DNA of 64,000 nucleotides from Flavobacteriaceae bacterium UBA3356 (GTDB lineage: Bacteria > Bacteroidota > Bacteroidia > Flavobacteriales > Flavobacteriaceae). The DNA is taken from NCBI GenBank assembly GCA_002360635.1, contig DEQW01000003.1, positions 332,966-396,965 of the forward strand, in the 5' to 3' direction. Positions 44,517 to 52,457 of the stretch are shown piece by piece. Under the pieces are notes generated by a model. The model saw nothing but the letters and a program-made list of their open reading frames with translations. It was not told the DNA's origin and did not search any database. Both the position numbers and the translations under genes were made by a program. Position 1 is the stretch's first letter; each line of letters opens with the position of its first letter.

Positions 44517-45356
44517 ATGAGCACACCCAACTGGAAAACAGCTAAAGAATATTCAGATATTACCTATAAAAAGTCAAATGGCGTAGCCCGAATCGCATTT
44601 AACCGTCCCGATGTTCGCAATGCGTTTCGACCTAAAACCACTTCTGAATTGCTGGATGCTTTTCACGATGCACAAGAAGATACCACTGTTGGGGTGGTAT
44701 TATTATCTGCCGAAGGGCCTTCTTCTAAAGATGGCGTCTATAGCTTTTGTAGTGGTGGTGATCAAAAAGCACGCGGGCACCAAGGTTATGTAGGTGAAGA
44801 TGGGTACCATCGCTTAAATATCCTGGAAGTTCAACGGTTAATCCGTTTTATGCCTAAGGCTGTAATTTGCGTGGTTCCTGGTTGGGCTGTTGGCGGCGGT
44901 CATAGTTTGCACGTGGTTTGCGATATGACGTTAGCTAGTAAAGAACATGCTATTTTTAAGCAAACCGATGCCGATGTAACCAGTTTTGACGGAGGCTACG
45001 GAAGTGCTTATTTAGCTAAAATGGTAGGGCAGAAAAAAGCACGTGAGATATTTTTCCTCGGAAGAAATTACAGCGCCCAAGAAGCTTTTGAAATGGGTAT
45101 GGTAAATGCGGTAATCCCACATGACGAATTAGAACAAACTGCTTACGAATGGGCGCAAGAAGTGTTAGGAAAGTCACCAACTTCTATAAAAATGTTAAAA
45201 TTTGCAATGAACCTAACCGATGACGGAATGGTCGGGCAACAAGTGTTTGCTGGAGAAGCTACACGTTTAGCATACATGACCGAAGAAGCAAAAGAAGGTC
45301 GAGATGCCTTTTTAGAAAAAAGAAAACCTAATTTTGATAAAAAGTGGTTGCCATAA
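44517..45356 (+). CDS. menB: 1,4-dihydroxy-2-naphthoyl-CoA synthase
   Basis: A 279-residue crotonase-fold enzyme closing the second ring of menaquinone. The oxyanion-hole and active-site motifs are FCSGGDQKARG and VPGWAVGGGHSLHVVCDMTLAS, followed by QTDADVTSFDGGYGSAYLAK and the ending AFLEKRKPNFDKKWLP typical of MenB. It completes a scattered menaquinone set with menI, menF and menD about 3-6 kb away. It is divergent from the cysteine peptidase. Confidence 0.96.
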   Translation: MSTPNWKTAKEYSDITYKKSNGVARIAFNRPDVRNAFRPKTTSELLDAFHDAQEDTTVGVVLLSAEGPSSKDGVYSFCSGGDQKARGHQGYVGEDGYHRLNILEVQRLIRFMPKAVICVVPGWAVGGGHSLHVVCDMTLASKEHAIFKQTDADVTSFDGGYGSAYLAKMVGQKKAREIFFLGRNYSAQEAFEMGMVNAVIPHDELEQTAYEWAQEVLGKSPTSIKMLKFAMNLTDDGMVGQQVFAGEATRLAYMTEEAKEGRDAFLEKRKPNFDKKWLP

Positions 45357-45359
45357 AAG

Positions 45360-46331
45360 TTAGGCAACCTTCAACTCTTTTTCCTTTTTTTCTTCTTTAA
45401 TTTCTACTTCAAGTTTTTCCTTAGCCATTTCTTTGCGAATTTGCTTTACGGTTAAGGTGCTACCGTCGTGGCTCCAACCTGGAGGGCCAAATGCGTACAT
45501 AAATTTGTGGTACCAGTTTTTGGACTTTTTCATATCCTGCCAAATGTTTTGGTATTCGTGCATTAAAATTACGTAGAGGTTATAAGAGTTTGGTGGGGTA
45601 GAAACACCGTATTGAATATCAATATCATCATCCAGCTCTTTCCAAGTGCCAAACATTCTATCAAAAGCATTTAAAATACCGCCGTGGTTTTTATCCATAT
45701 ACTCAATGTTGCAAGCATGGTGTACTTGGTGCATGGTGTGGGTGTTGATGAACTTTTCAATAAAACCTAAATTTTTAATGTATTTAGTGTGCAACTGAAA
45801 CTGCCACAACGCTTCAATACCTAAGCAAACCACTAACATTTCTGGAGGGAAACCGATGATGACAATCCAAACATAGAAAAACGGTTTGTACAATATGGTG
45901 AACCAACCGTTTCTAACTGCAGTTCCCAAATTAAAATTATCGGATGAGTGATGAACAATATGTGCTGCCCAAAGAAAACGAACCATGTGGTTTTGCCTAT
46001 GAAACCAATAGTAAGTAAAATCATCTAACAACATACAGATTATCCAAACATACCAAGCATATCCAAAAGATTCGTAGCCCATAATATTGGTGCGAACTCC
46101 ATCTACAACAGGATTAAAAATATCGTACGCGAAATTAAAAACGAGGATGATGGAAACCGTTTTAATCAACGCTCCTAAAATAGCAGAGCCAATACCAAGT
46201 GATAAACTAGAAAAAAAGTCCTTCCATTTATAAAGGTTTTTATCATCAAAAACTTTACTGTATGAAAGCTCTAATGCAATAAATCCTAAAAAACAAGGTA
46301 CCCCATATACTAACGGGTTTGTAAAATCCAT
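45360..46331 (-). CDS. Sterol desaturase / fatty acid hydroxylase family protein
   Basis: A 323-residue membrane protein with about four to five hydrophobic segments and the di-iron histidine boxes: WFHRQNH, HIVHHSSDN and HTMHQVHHA, spaced as in the family. Such enzymes hydroxylate or desaturate lipids with O2. A charged, Lys/Glu-rich C-terminal tail follows. The stop lies three bases from the stop of convergent menB. The lipid substrate is unknown. Confidence 0.88.
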   Translation of the reverse strand: MDFTNPLVYGVPCFLGFIALELSYSKVFDDKNLYKWKDFFSSLSLGIGSAILGALIKTVSIILVFNFAYDIFNPVVDGVRTNIMGYESFGYAWYVWIICMLLDDFTYYWFHRQNHMVRFLWAAHIVHHSSDNFNLGTAVRNGWFTILYKPFFYVWIVIIGFPPEMLVVCLGIEALWQFQLHTKYIKNLGFIEKFINTHTMHQVHHACNIEYMDKNHGGILNAFDRMFGTWKELDDDIDIQYGVSTPPNSYNLYVILMHEYQNIWQDMKKSKNWYHKFMYAFGPPGWSHDGSTLTVKQIRKEMAKEKLEVEIKEEKKEKELKVA

Positions 46332-46471
46332 TCTCTATTAATTATCAAAATTATTAATTTTTGGGACTAAAGTTTGCAAGATAAAGCTTATAAATTCAAC
46401 TCAATATCATAACCAAACTTTTTCTAATAAATTGCTATATGAATATAGAAAATCACGCTAAAAAGAGCAAG

Positions 46472-47395
46472 TTATATCTCTTTTACTACAAAAAAACCAT
46501 CATTTCCTTGCGATTGGTATAGTGGCATAAAAATATAGGCATCCCATTCACTTTTAATGGGTTTACCATTATGATGCGCTAATAACTCTCCCTTTTTAAT
46601 TTGCTGAAAATTTTTATAACCAGGTTCCATGGAAAAGGTGTCATCGTTTTCAAGTCCGTGGCGGTATTCAATTTCAAATGTTTTTTGATTTTCTTTTTGC
46701 TTCTGAAGTTTTGAAACTGATTCTGGAAATTTTGAAAGCTCTTTAAGGTCTAAACCACAAGCTTCTTGCAGTGCAATCCAAATGGTGCCTTCGTGATTTA
46801 TGATTGATTCTGGGTCATCATGTTGTCCGGCCTCTAGGACAAAACCAGTTAAACCCTGTCGGCTCATATATCCGTCTGTAGTTCCATAAACGATATCTGA
46901 AAACCCCCTAATTATGTGAGTAGGGAAGCGGTGCGCCCAACTATCGTTATCGTGTACATCTTGTACCGAAGCATACGGTAAACTATCTGATGAAGTAGTG
47001 TGGCAATCTAAAAAATAGCGCTTTGTATACTTTGAAGCAGGGTAGTTATTCAGTACTTCAATAATACTGAACATTTCCTCTTTTTCATTGGTGTCTGTAA
47101 TATGCTTTTCAATATTCTCTTTTGTCCACGTTCGGTTTAAATCTTCATCAATAAAGCGAACCTCTTTATTAAGTGCTTTTTTATTACCGGCAACCCCAAC
47201 AATAGTCCCTTTTATTTCAGGTTTTGAAACTGAAAGTTCAGCAAAGACTTTTTCTAAAGCGATAATTCCGCTGGGTTCATTACCGTGGATTCCCGCGGTA
47301 ACAAACAGCAAAGGACCTTTGTTGTTACTACTATATTTTCCTATTATCCTTGAAATTTCTTTCTTCAAAATATTTCTTTTTAGCTTCAGAAGCAA
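46472..47395 (-). CDS. Aspartoacylase / succinylglutamate desuccinylase family protein
   Basis: A 307-residue M14-related zinc hydrolase. The zinc motif is TAGIHGNEPSG (His and Glu), a third ligand lies in DCHTTSSDS, and the catalytic Glu in FVLEAGQHDDP. Known members remove acyl groups from amino acids (N-acetyl-Asp, N-succinyl-Glu). It is the third gene of the DUF1704/ATP-grasp operon (25-base gap), so the true substrate may be a product of that pathway. Confidence 0.88.
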   Translation of the reverse strand: MLLKLKRNILKKEISRIIGKYSSNNKGPLLFVTAGIHGNEPSGIIALEKVFAELSVSKPEIKGTIVGVAGNKKALNKEVRFIDEDLNRTWTKENIEKHITDTNEKEEMFSIIEVLNNYPASKYTKRYFLDCHTTSSDSLPYASVQDVHDNDSWAHRFPTHIIRGFSDIVYGTTDGYMSRQGLTGFVLEAGQHDDPESIINHEGTIWIALQEACGLDLKELSKFPESVSKLQKQKENQKTFEIEYRHGLENDDTFSMEPGYKNFQQIKKGELLAHHNGKPIKSEWDAYIFMPLYQSQGNDGFFVVKEI

Positions 47396-47420
47396 TTATT
47401 TAATTTCATTTATTATCTAT

Positions 47421-48473
47421 CTAGTCCATCGTTGCCAATTGCCGATTGGAAAGACTTTTTTTATAATGTGTTTTGTGTTCTATTTTTCGCTCTATGGCTT
47501 TGATTACTGTCTCGGTAAAATCTGGCAGGCCAATATCGTTGCAGTAATCCAATCCGCCGGGACTTAGTACATTTATTTCAATCAACTTATCTTTAACGAT
47601 GTCCAATCCAACAAAAAAGAGCCCGTCCCTAATTAACTTAGGTGCCGTAACATTAACAATTCGTTGCATTTCGTCAGTCAACTTTCCTTTTTCAGCTTTT
47701 CCGCCAAGTGCGAGGTTACTCCTAAATTCAGAATCATCCTTATTTACCCTCCGTATAACGGCTTGCTTGCCATCTTCTTCTAAAATTTTACCATTCATTA
47801 AAATGACGCGTACATCGCCTTTTGAAACTTCTGGTAGAAACTCTTGTGCGATTACGTATCCCTTTTTGGTAATGGTTTCGATAATTTGATTGAGGTTCTT
47901 CTTGTCCTTATCAATTAAATAAACATTTTGACCTCCTGAACCTTCCAAGGGTTTTAATACCATTTTTTTGCCGTTGTCTTTCCAAAACTTTAATAGATCC
48001 TCTTTGTTTCGGGTAATTAAACTATTTGGTTTTATAATGGAAGGTAACTCTTCAAAATATAGTTTGTCAATAAAGGCATGGGACATGGCAAAAGCATCGT
48101 TTAATACCAGAACACCATTTTGCTGAATCATACGTGCAAAGGCAATTCCGCTATGTTCAGCCCAATGTCTATCATCTGTTTCCTCAGTAGGATTATTCCG
48201 AAGAAAAAGTACATCAAGATCTGAACTGCTAATCACTTTATATTTCAGTTCTTCATCCTGTACGCGTTCCCAAAATTTTTCTACTGTTCTAGATTTTGGT
48301 GTTTTCGGTACTTTTTTACACCGCAAACTGATGGGTTTGTCATGGTGAAAAATAAAATCACCTACACTCATTACATATAAATCGTGCCCTCTCTCGTGTG
48401 CTTTTTTCATTAACACTACCGAAGTTCCTATAGCTTCGGATTCTATATCGCTAATTACAAAACATATCTTCAT
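47421..48473 (-). CDS. GshB-like ATP-grasp ligase
   Basis: A 350-residue ATP-grasp enzyme with glutathione-synthetase-like motifs (MVLKPLEGSGGQNVYLID, NLALGGKAEKGKLT, GLFFVGLDIVKDKLIEINVLSPGGL). It ligates an amino group to a carboxylate through acyl phosphate. No gshA gene is adjacent; it instead lies two bases after a DUF1704 peptidase, and similar pairs are known from comparative genomics to form a conserved amidoligase/peptidase unit. It may therefore add an amino acid to a peptide rather than make glutathione. Substrate not shown. Confidence 0.88.
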   Translation of the reverse strand: MKICFVISDIESEAIGTSVVLMKKAHERGHDLYVMSVGDFIFHHDKPISLRCKKVPKTPKSRTVEKFWERVQDEELKYKVISSSDLDVLFLRNNPTEETDDRHWAEHSGIAFARMIQQNGVLVLNDAFAMSHAFIDKLYFEELPSIIKPNSLITRNKEDLLKFWKDNGKKMVLKPLEGSGGQNVYLIDKDKKNLNQIIETITKKGYVIAQEFLPEVSKGDVRVILMNGKILEEDGKQAVIRRVNKDDSEFRSNLALGGKAEKGKLTDEMQRIVNVTAPKLIRDGLFFVGLDIVKDKLIEINVLSPGGLDYCNDIGLPDFTETVIKAIERKIEHKTHYKKSLSNRQLATMD

Positions 48474-48475
48474 TT

Positions 48476-50314
48476 TTATATCATTTTAGAAAGGGCCAGC
48501 CCTTGTTTTAGTTTATTTATTTTTTTTGTAAAGTCTTTTTGTTCAAAATACCTTGGTTTTAATTTAGGAGGTGTTAACAAGCCTCTGTCGGTTAAATCCT
48601 TGATTACATCTACATGTTTTAAGGCAAATTTTCCCGCCAAAAGAGGTTCCAGCTCGCCGCCATCGATTAAATAATCTCGAAGTTCAACCAATCCTTTTAG
48701 GTAAATAATATCTTTTAAAAACCCACCTCCCTGAAACATCCTAGAGGTGATATTAAAAGCATGTTCCTTTGAAAACCCATATTCTGAATACAGTAAATTA
48801 AAGACTTGTTTAAAATCGGCCCCACTTAATAACGCATCGCCAGCAACTACACGTCCGGCTAAAATTCGAAGTCGATTGCCAGACAACCCACCAATTAAAT
48901 ATTCTGAAAGTACGGCGATTCCTTCCTGAAGGGCGTCATAATCTGCAAAGCCTGCTGCCATTTGGCTTAGCGATTGTTGGCTTCCATTAAAATAGGTTAA
49001 CGCGTGGGTGCCAATTTCGTGCTGCAATAATGAGGCGGCACTATTTTTTGTCATTTTATAGTCTGAGGGTAAATACAACTCGCCCCGTGAGACCATTATA
49101 ATGTTCACATCGTCCCGAATATGAACTTTCCCATTAAAATCAGCACTTTGATTTTTAAAATACTCAAACTCTTCTTGGGCTAATTTTGCAAATGCGTTTG
49201 CGTCAATAAGCTGACGTTCTTCTTGTGTATGGTCTTCAGAAATATTTTGAAGAATAAGCTTAGCTTCGGTCAATACATTTTTTTCAAGTCCTTTGTACAA
49301 ACGAACACTACTATAAAAGAAATTTTTTGAGTCACGTTCTTTCAACATAGTAAGTTGATGGTCTATTTCTTCACGTTTTTCATCAAAGAGATAGGAAAGT
49401 GCAGGATCATCAATTTCATCAATCCTTAGGTTGTATAACTTACGTTTCAGCAAATCTGGATCTACCGGCAGCAAACGATAGTGATAGGTGTTTATTTCTT
49501 CAAAATTAGTTTCAAAAAAACGTTCTCTAAGGGCTTGAATATTTACAGGTGCTACTAATAGCAAAAATTGATAACTGGATTCAATTTCGGTAAGTTGTTT
49601 GTCAATTTTAAATACTTCGGAATGAATATCACGTTTTCCTAATGCATGAAAATTAGCCAGTTTTGACGTAGTCTGTACCCTTACAAACTCAAAAATGGCT
49701 TTTTGAATTGCTTCTACAAAATTGTCCCTAAACTTTCTGAAGTAAACAGGATACATGTTATCATGTACATCACGATAAACGGGGGGGACTTCAAGACCTA
49801 TTAAAGTTCCTCCTTTTGCTTTGATGTCTTCAATGCTAAAAAGCGGTGTAACTTCTTCAAGTTGACGTTGTTTAGTTTGCTCAATGCGTGCCGTAAGTTG
49901 TACGTTGTATTTTCTACTCGGGATTTTACAGAGCTCGTCTTTTAAAACATCTAACGAGACAGGTAATTTGTGCGAAGGTCCTCGTATTACAAACTCGGTG
50001 CTATTGGTGTTTCCACTGAAAATTTCCAATAGTATAAAAGAACCGAATTTGCTAGCCATTTTTTCGGTAAGCTTTGAAATAAACTCTTGAAAAAAATCAA
50101 AATTTTCCTCTCCAATAATTAAATAGGAAGCACCGCTTCGAGCCAAGCGTAAAGTAGCTTTATCATCTGGTTTTTTTCTATAAATAAGTAGGGATGGTAC
50201 ATCGTGTTCCAAAAATAGATACCCGTCATGCGGCAATGGACAAACAGTGCGCTCGCCGGGGGTTAAATCGTTTAAAATTTGTTCTGTTTTTTTTGAAGTT
50301 TCAGATACCTTCAT
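48476..50314 (-). CDS. DUF1704 (QEGLA-motif) zinc peptidase
   Basis: A 612-residue protein of the type often annotated as 'flavohemoglobin expression-modulating QEGLA motif protein'. The zinc motif HEIGTH (H432-H437, HExxxH type) is followed by LQEGIA with a candidate third ligand E464. The same domain occurs in animal MATCAP/KIAA0895, a tubulin tyrosine carboxypeptidase with an HExxxH site. No signal peptide is present. As first gene of a three-gene operon with the ATP-grasp ligase and the aspartoacylase-like enzyme, it is a probable carboxypeptidase acting on a ligase product. The family is clear; the activity is by analogy. Confidence 0.9.
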   Translation of the reverse strand: MKVSETSKKTEQILNDLTPGERTVCPLPHDGYLFLEHDVPSLLIYRKKPDDKATLRLARSGASYLIIGEENFDFFQEFISKLTEKMASKFGSFILLEIFSGNTNSTEFVIRGPSHKLPVSLDVLKDELCKIPSRKYNVQLTARIEQTKQRQLEEVTPLFSIEDIKAKGGTLIGLEVPPVYRDVHDNMYPVYFRKFRDNFVEAIQKAIFEFVRVQTTSKLANFHALGKRDIHSEVFKIDKQLTEIESSYQFLLLVAPVNIQALRERFFETNFEEINTYHYRLLPVDPDLLKRKLYNLRIDEIDDPALSYLFDEKREEIDHQLTMLKERDSKNFFYSSVRLYKGLEKNVLTEAKLILQNISEDHTQEERQLIDANAFAKLAQEEFEYFKNQSADFNGKVHIRDDVNIIMVSRGELYLPSDYKMTKNSAASLLQHEIGTHALTYFNGSQQSLSQMAAGFADYDALQEGIAVLSEYLIGGLSGNRLRILAGRVVAGDALLSGADFKQVFNLLYSEYGFSKEHAFNITSRMFQGGGFLKDIIYLKGLVELRDYLIDGGELEPLLAGKFALKHVDVIKDLTDRGLLTPPKLKPRYFEQKDFTKKINKLKQGLALSKMI

Positions 50315-50370
50315 TATTCTTCTTGTTATTGCTTGATCTATGCTTAATAATTTTATCTAAGCATAAGATA

Positions 50371-50400
50371 AAAAAACGCCTCGATGAGACCGAGGCGTTT
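50371..50400 (-). terminator. Rho-independent terminator (minus strand) after the asnB fragment
   Basis: Stem AAACGCCTCG/CGAGGCGTTT (10 bp) with a 7-base loop; on the minus strand it is followed by a T-run. It lies just after the stop of the asnB fragment and before the DUF1704 operon, as an asnB terminator would. Confidence 0.8.
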
Positions 50401-50465
50401 AAAAATTATTTAACGCTAAATTAGCAACCAAAGAGCTATTTGTTAAATTAATAGCTTAAAAATGA

Positions 50466-50665
50466 TTACTTGCTATACGCATCACTATGAACGTTTGCAA
50501 CAGCCCGTCCACTAGGGTCGTTCATGTTTTTAAAACTTTCATCCCATTCTAACGCTGCAGGACTGCTACAGGCTACTGAAGGAACAGATGGCACACTCAA
50601 CGCCGCCGTATCACTGGGGAAATGTTCAGTAAAAATAGAACGGTAATAAAACTCTTCTTTGCTGG
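50466..50665 (-). pseudogene. 3' fragment of asnB (second copy)
   Basis: Bases 50475-50665 match the end of the intact asnB (55167-55357) with eight mismatches and no gap, about 96% identity. The frame is kept, and ends AYSK-stop instead of AY-stop. The match stops at 50665, so the 5' 87% of the gene is gone and nothing upstream looks like asnB. It is a decayed or truncated duplicate, not a gene in use. It keeps its own terminator. Confidence 0.85.
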
Positions 50666-50744
50666 CAAGTCAACAGCATTTTATTGATAAATTAATATCA
50701 AAAAATAAAATTTGTATTTTTAATCTTAAAAATACTGACAGAGT

Positions 50745-51479
50745 ATGATTCAAAATATTCAAGAGTTCTTGAACGATATAAAACATAAATTTGAGGACGA
50801 GAGTTTTCAGGTAAGTGATTTTTCCAGTATTGCACACTTTCCTTTAAATTCTAAGCAATGCATTTACATTATGGATTGGCCAACTGGTAGGATAACATAT
50901 AAAAGGAACATATATAAAATATTGGGATATGATGATGATGAATTTAATATAGACATGCTTCTTAACATTGCACACTCCGACGACTTAAAAATCATCAAAC
51001 GGATTACTCAAGCCGTTGTGAATCATCTTACGAGCCATACCAAGTTTTCTTACGAAGACACTTCACTAATTTTGATATATAGATTTCGAAAAAAAGATGG
51101 AACTTATATAAAAATATTGAGACAATCCACCTTATTCGAAAAATCAAGTAATGGTATGTTAAAGAGTAATTTATCTATTTTGACGGATATTTCATTTGCC
51201 GATACCGATGATTATGTAAGTTGGGAATTCCTTGCTCCTCAAATTGAAGAAGAAAATTTTAGAAAAGAAGTCTATAGGGAATTTTCAAATCTTTTTACAA
51301 GGAGGGAAGTGACCATTATAGAGCTTATAGCGGAAAAATATACTACCAAGGATATTGCTGAAAAACTGTTTATTAGTGAGCATACGGTCAATACCCATAG
51401 AAAGAATATTTTAAAAAAAGGAAATTGCCATAATGCAGGTCAACTCATTGCATTTTGTAAAAAAGTAGGCGTGTTATAA
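50745..51479 (+). CDS. PAS-LuxR transcriptional regulator
   Basis: A 244-residue regulator with a PAS-like sensor (QCIYIMDWPTGRITYKRN, the typical YRFRKKDGTYIKILRQ strand pair) and a C-terminal LuxR/GerE helix-turn-helix (TRREVTIIELIAEKYTTKDIAEKLFISEHTVNTHRKNILKK). It has no receiver Asp and so is not a classical phosphorylated regulator. It starts near the end of the asnB fragment and is followed 34 bases later by an alpha/beta hydrolase gene, which it may control. Confidence 0.82.
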   Translation: MIQNIQEFLNDIKHKFEDESFQVSDFSSIAHFPLNSKQCIYIMDWPTGRITYKRNIYKILGYDDDEFNIDMLLNIAHSDDLKIIKRITQAVVNHLTSHTKFSYEDTSLILIYRFRKKDGTYIKILRQSTLFEKSSNGMLKSNLSILTDISFADTDDYVSWEFLAPQIEEENFRKEVYREFSNLFTRREVTIIELIAEKYTTKDIAEKLFISEHTVNTHRKNILKKGNCHNAGQLIAFCKKVGVL

Positions 51480-51513
51480 ATTGTGTTATATCAAAATTAG
51501 ATACTAAGAAAAT

Positions 51514-52320
51514 ATGAGATTTGTTAGAAAAACAATATTAACTAATGGACAGGGTATTTCATATTTGGATAATGAAATTCAATCAAAGACCACTATTCTT
51601 TTTGTTCACGGAAATTCATTAAACAACACCAGTTTTAAAAATCAATTTAACGATAAGGATTTAAACAAATACAGGTTGGTGGCAATAGATTTACCCGGGC
51701 ATGGTGAATCTGAATGGAATAAGGACTATTCAATCCCCCAAATGACCACCGATATTGCAACTTTTTGCAATCAACTAAGGCTAATCAATTTTATAATTGT
51801 TGGCCATTCCTTAGGCGGACATTTGATAATACAATCACTATCAAAATTGAAGAGTTGTAAAGGTGCATTATTAATAGGAACACCGCCAGTTAAGAGACCA
51901 TTAAATATCGATATAGCATTTATGCCACATCCCGTAATTCCTTTACTATTTAAAGCAGAACTTACAGCTGAAGAACTGGAATTATTTGCAGAAAGCGTTT
52001 GTGCCCCTCAAAATAAAAAGTATGTCATAAAAAGTATTACTGTCACAGATCCGAAATTTAGAGAAAAGATGATGACTTCAATTATGCAGGGAGATTTAAA
52101 AGATGAAATCCTTATTCTTGAAAAAATAAAAACCCCAGTGGCATTGGTTTATGGGGAAAATGATGAGCTGGTAAATAAAAAATACGTTAGAAGTTTAAAC
52201 CTTTCTAATCTTTTTGAACAAAACCCCATATTTATAAAAAATTCTTGGCATGCTTCACATATGAGTAATAGTAATATTTTTAATAAAGTTTTGAAAGAGT
52301 GTGTTTTGGAATTTAATTAA
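51514..52320 (+). CDS. Alpha/beta hydrolase
   Basis: A 268-residue hydrolase with FVHGNSLNNTSF (oxyanion region), the nucleophile elbow VGHSLGGHL and later catalytic Asp (YGENDELV) and His (SWHASHM). It is likely cytoplasmic as it has no signal peptide. Related proteins act as esterases, lactonases or haloperoxidase-like enzymes. It is co-directional with, and close to, the PAS-LuxR gene. Substrate unknown. Confidence 0.85.
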   Translation: MRFVRKTILTNGQGISYLDNEIQSKTTILFVHGNSLNNTSFKNQFNDKDLNKYRLVAIDLPGHGESEWNKDYSIPQMTTDIATFCNQLRLINFIIVGHSLGGHLIIQSLSKLKSCKGALLIGTPPVKRPLNIDIAFMPHPVIPLLFKAELTAEELELFAESVCAPQNKKYVIKSITVTDPKFREKMMTSIMQGDLKDEILILEKIKTPVALVYGENDELVNKKYVRSLNLSNLFEQNPIFIKNSWHASHMSNSNIFNKVLKECVLEFN

Positions 52321-52457
52321 AGCTTTATAAAATTGTTATGCGCCCGTTTAATCAAGCAAGTTTGTAAAGCGTATTTTTGTTTTTTAAATGAATATCTGGT
52401 ACAGAGTAAATTTATATTTATAAACTGCAAATATTTGTTAGCGGGGAATATGTTTTT

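Noticed and set aside
47421..48473. The ATP-grasp gene named gshB (glutathione synthetase).
   Set aside because: Motifs are GshB-like but no gshA is near, and the operon partners point to another amide-forming reaction; no symbol given.
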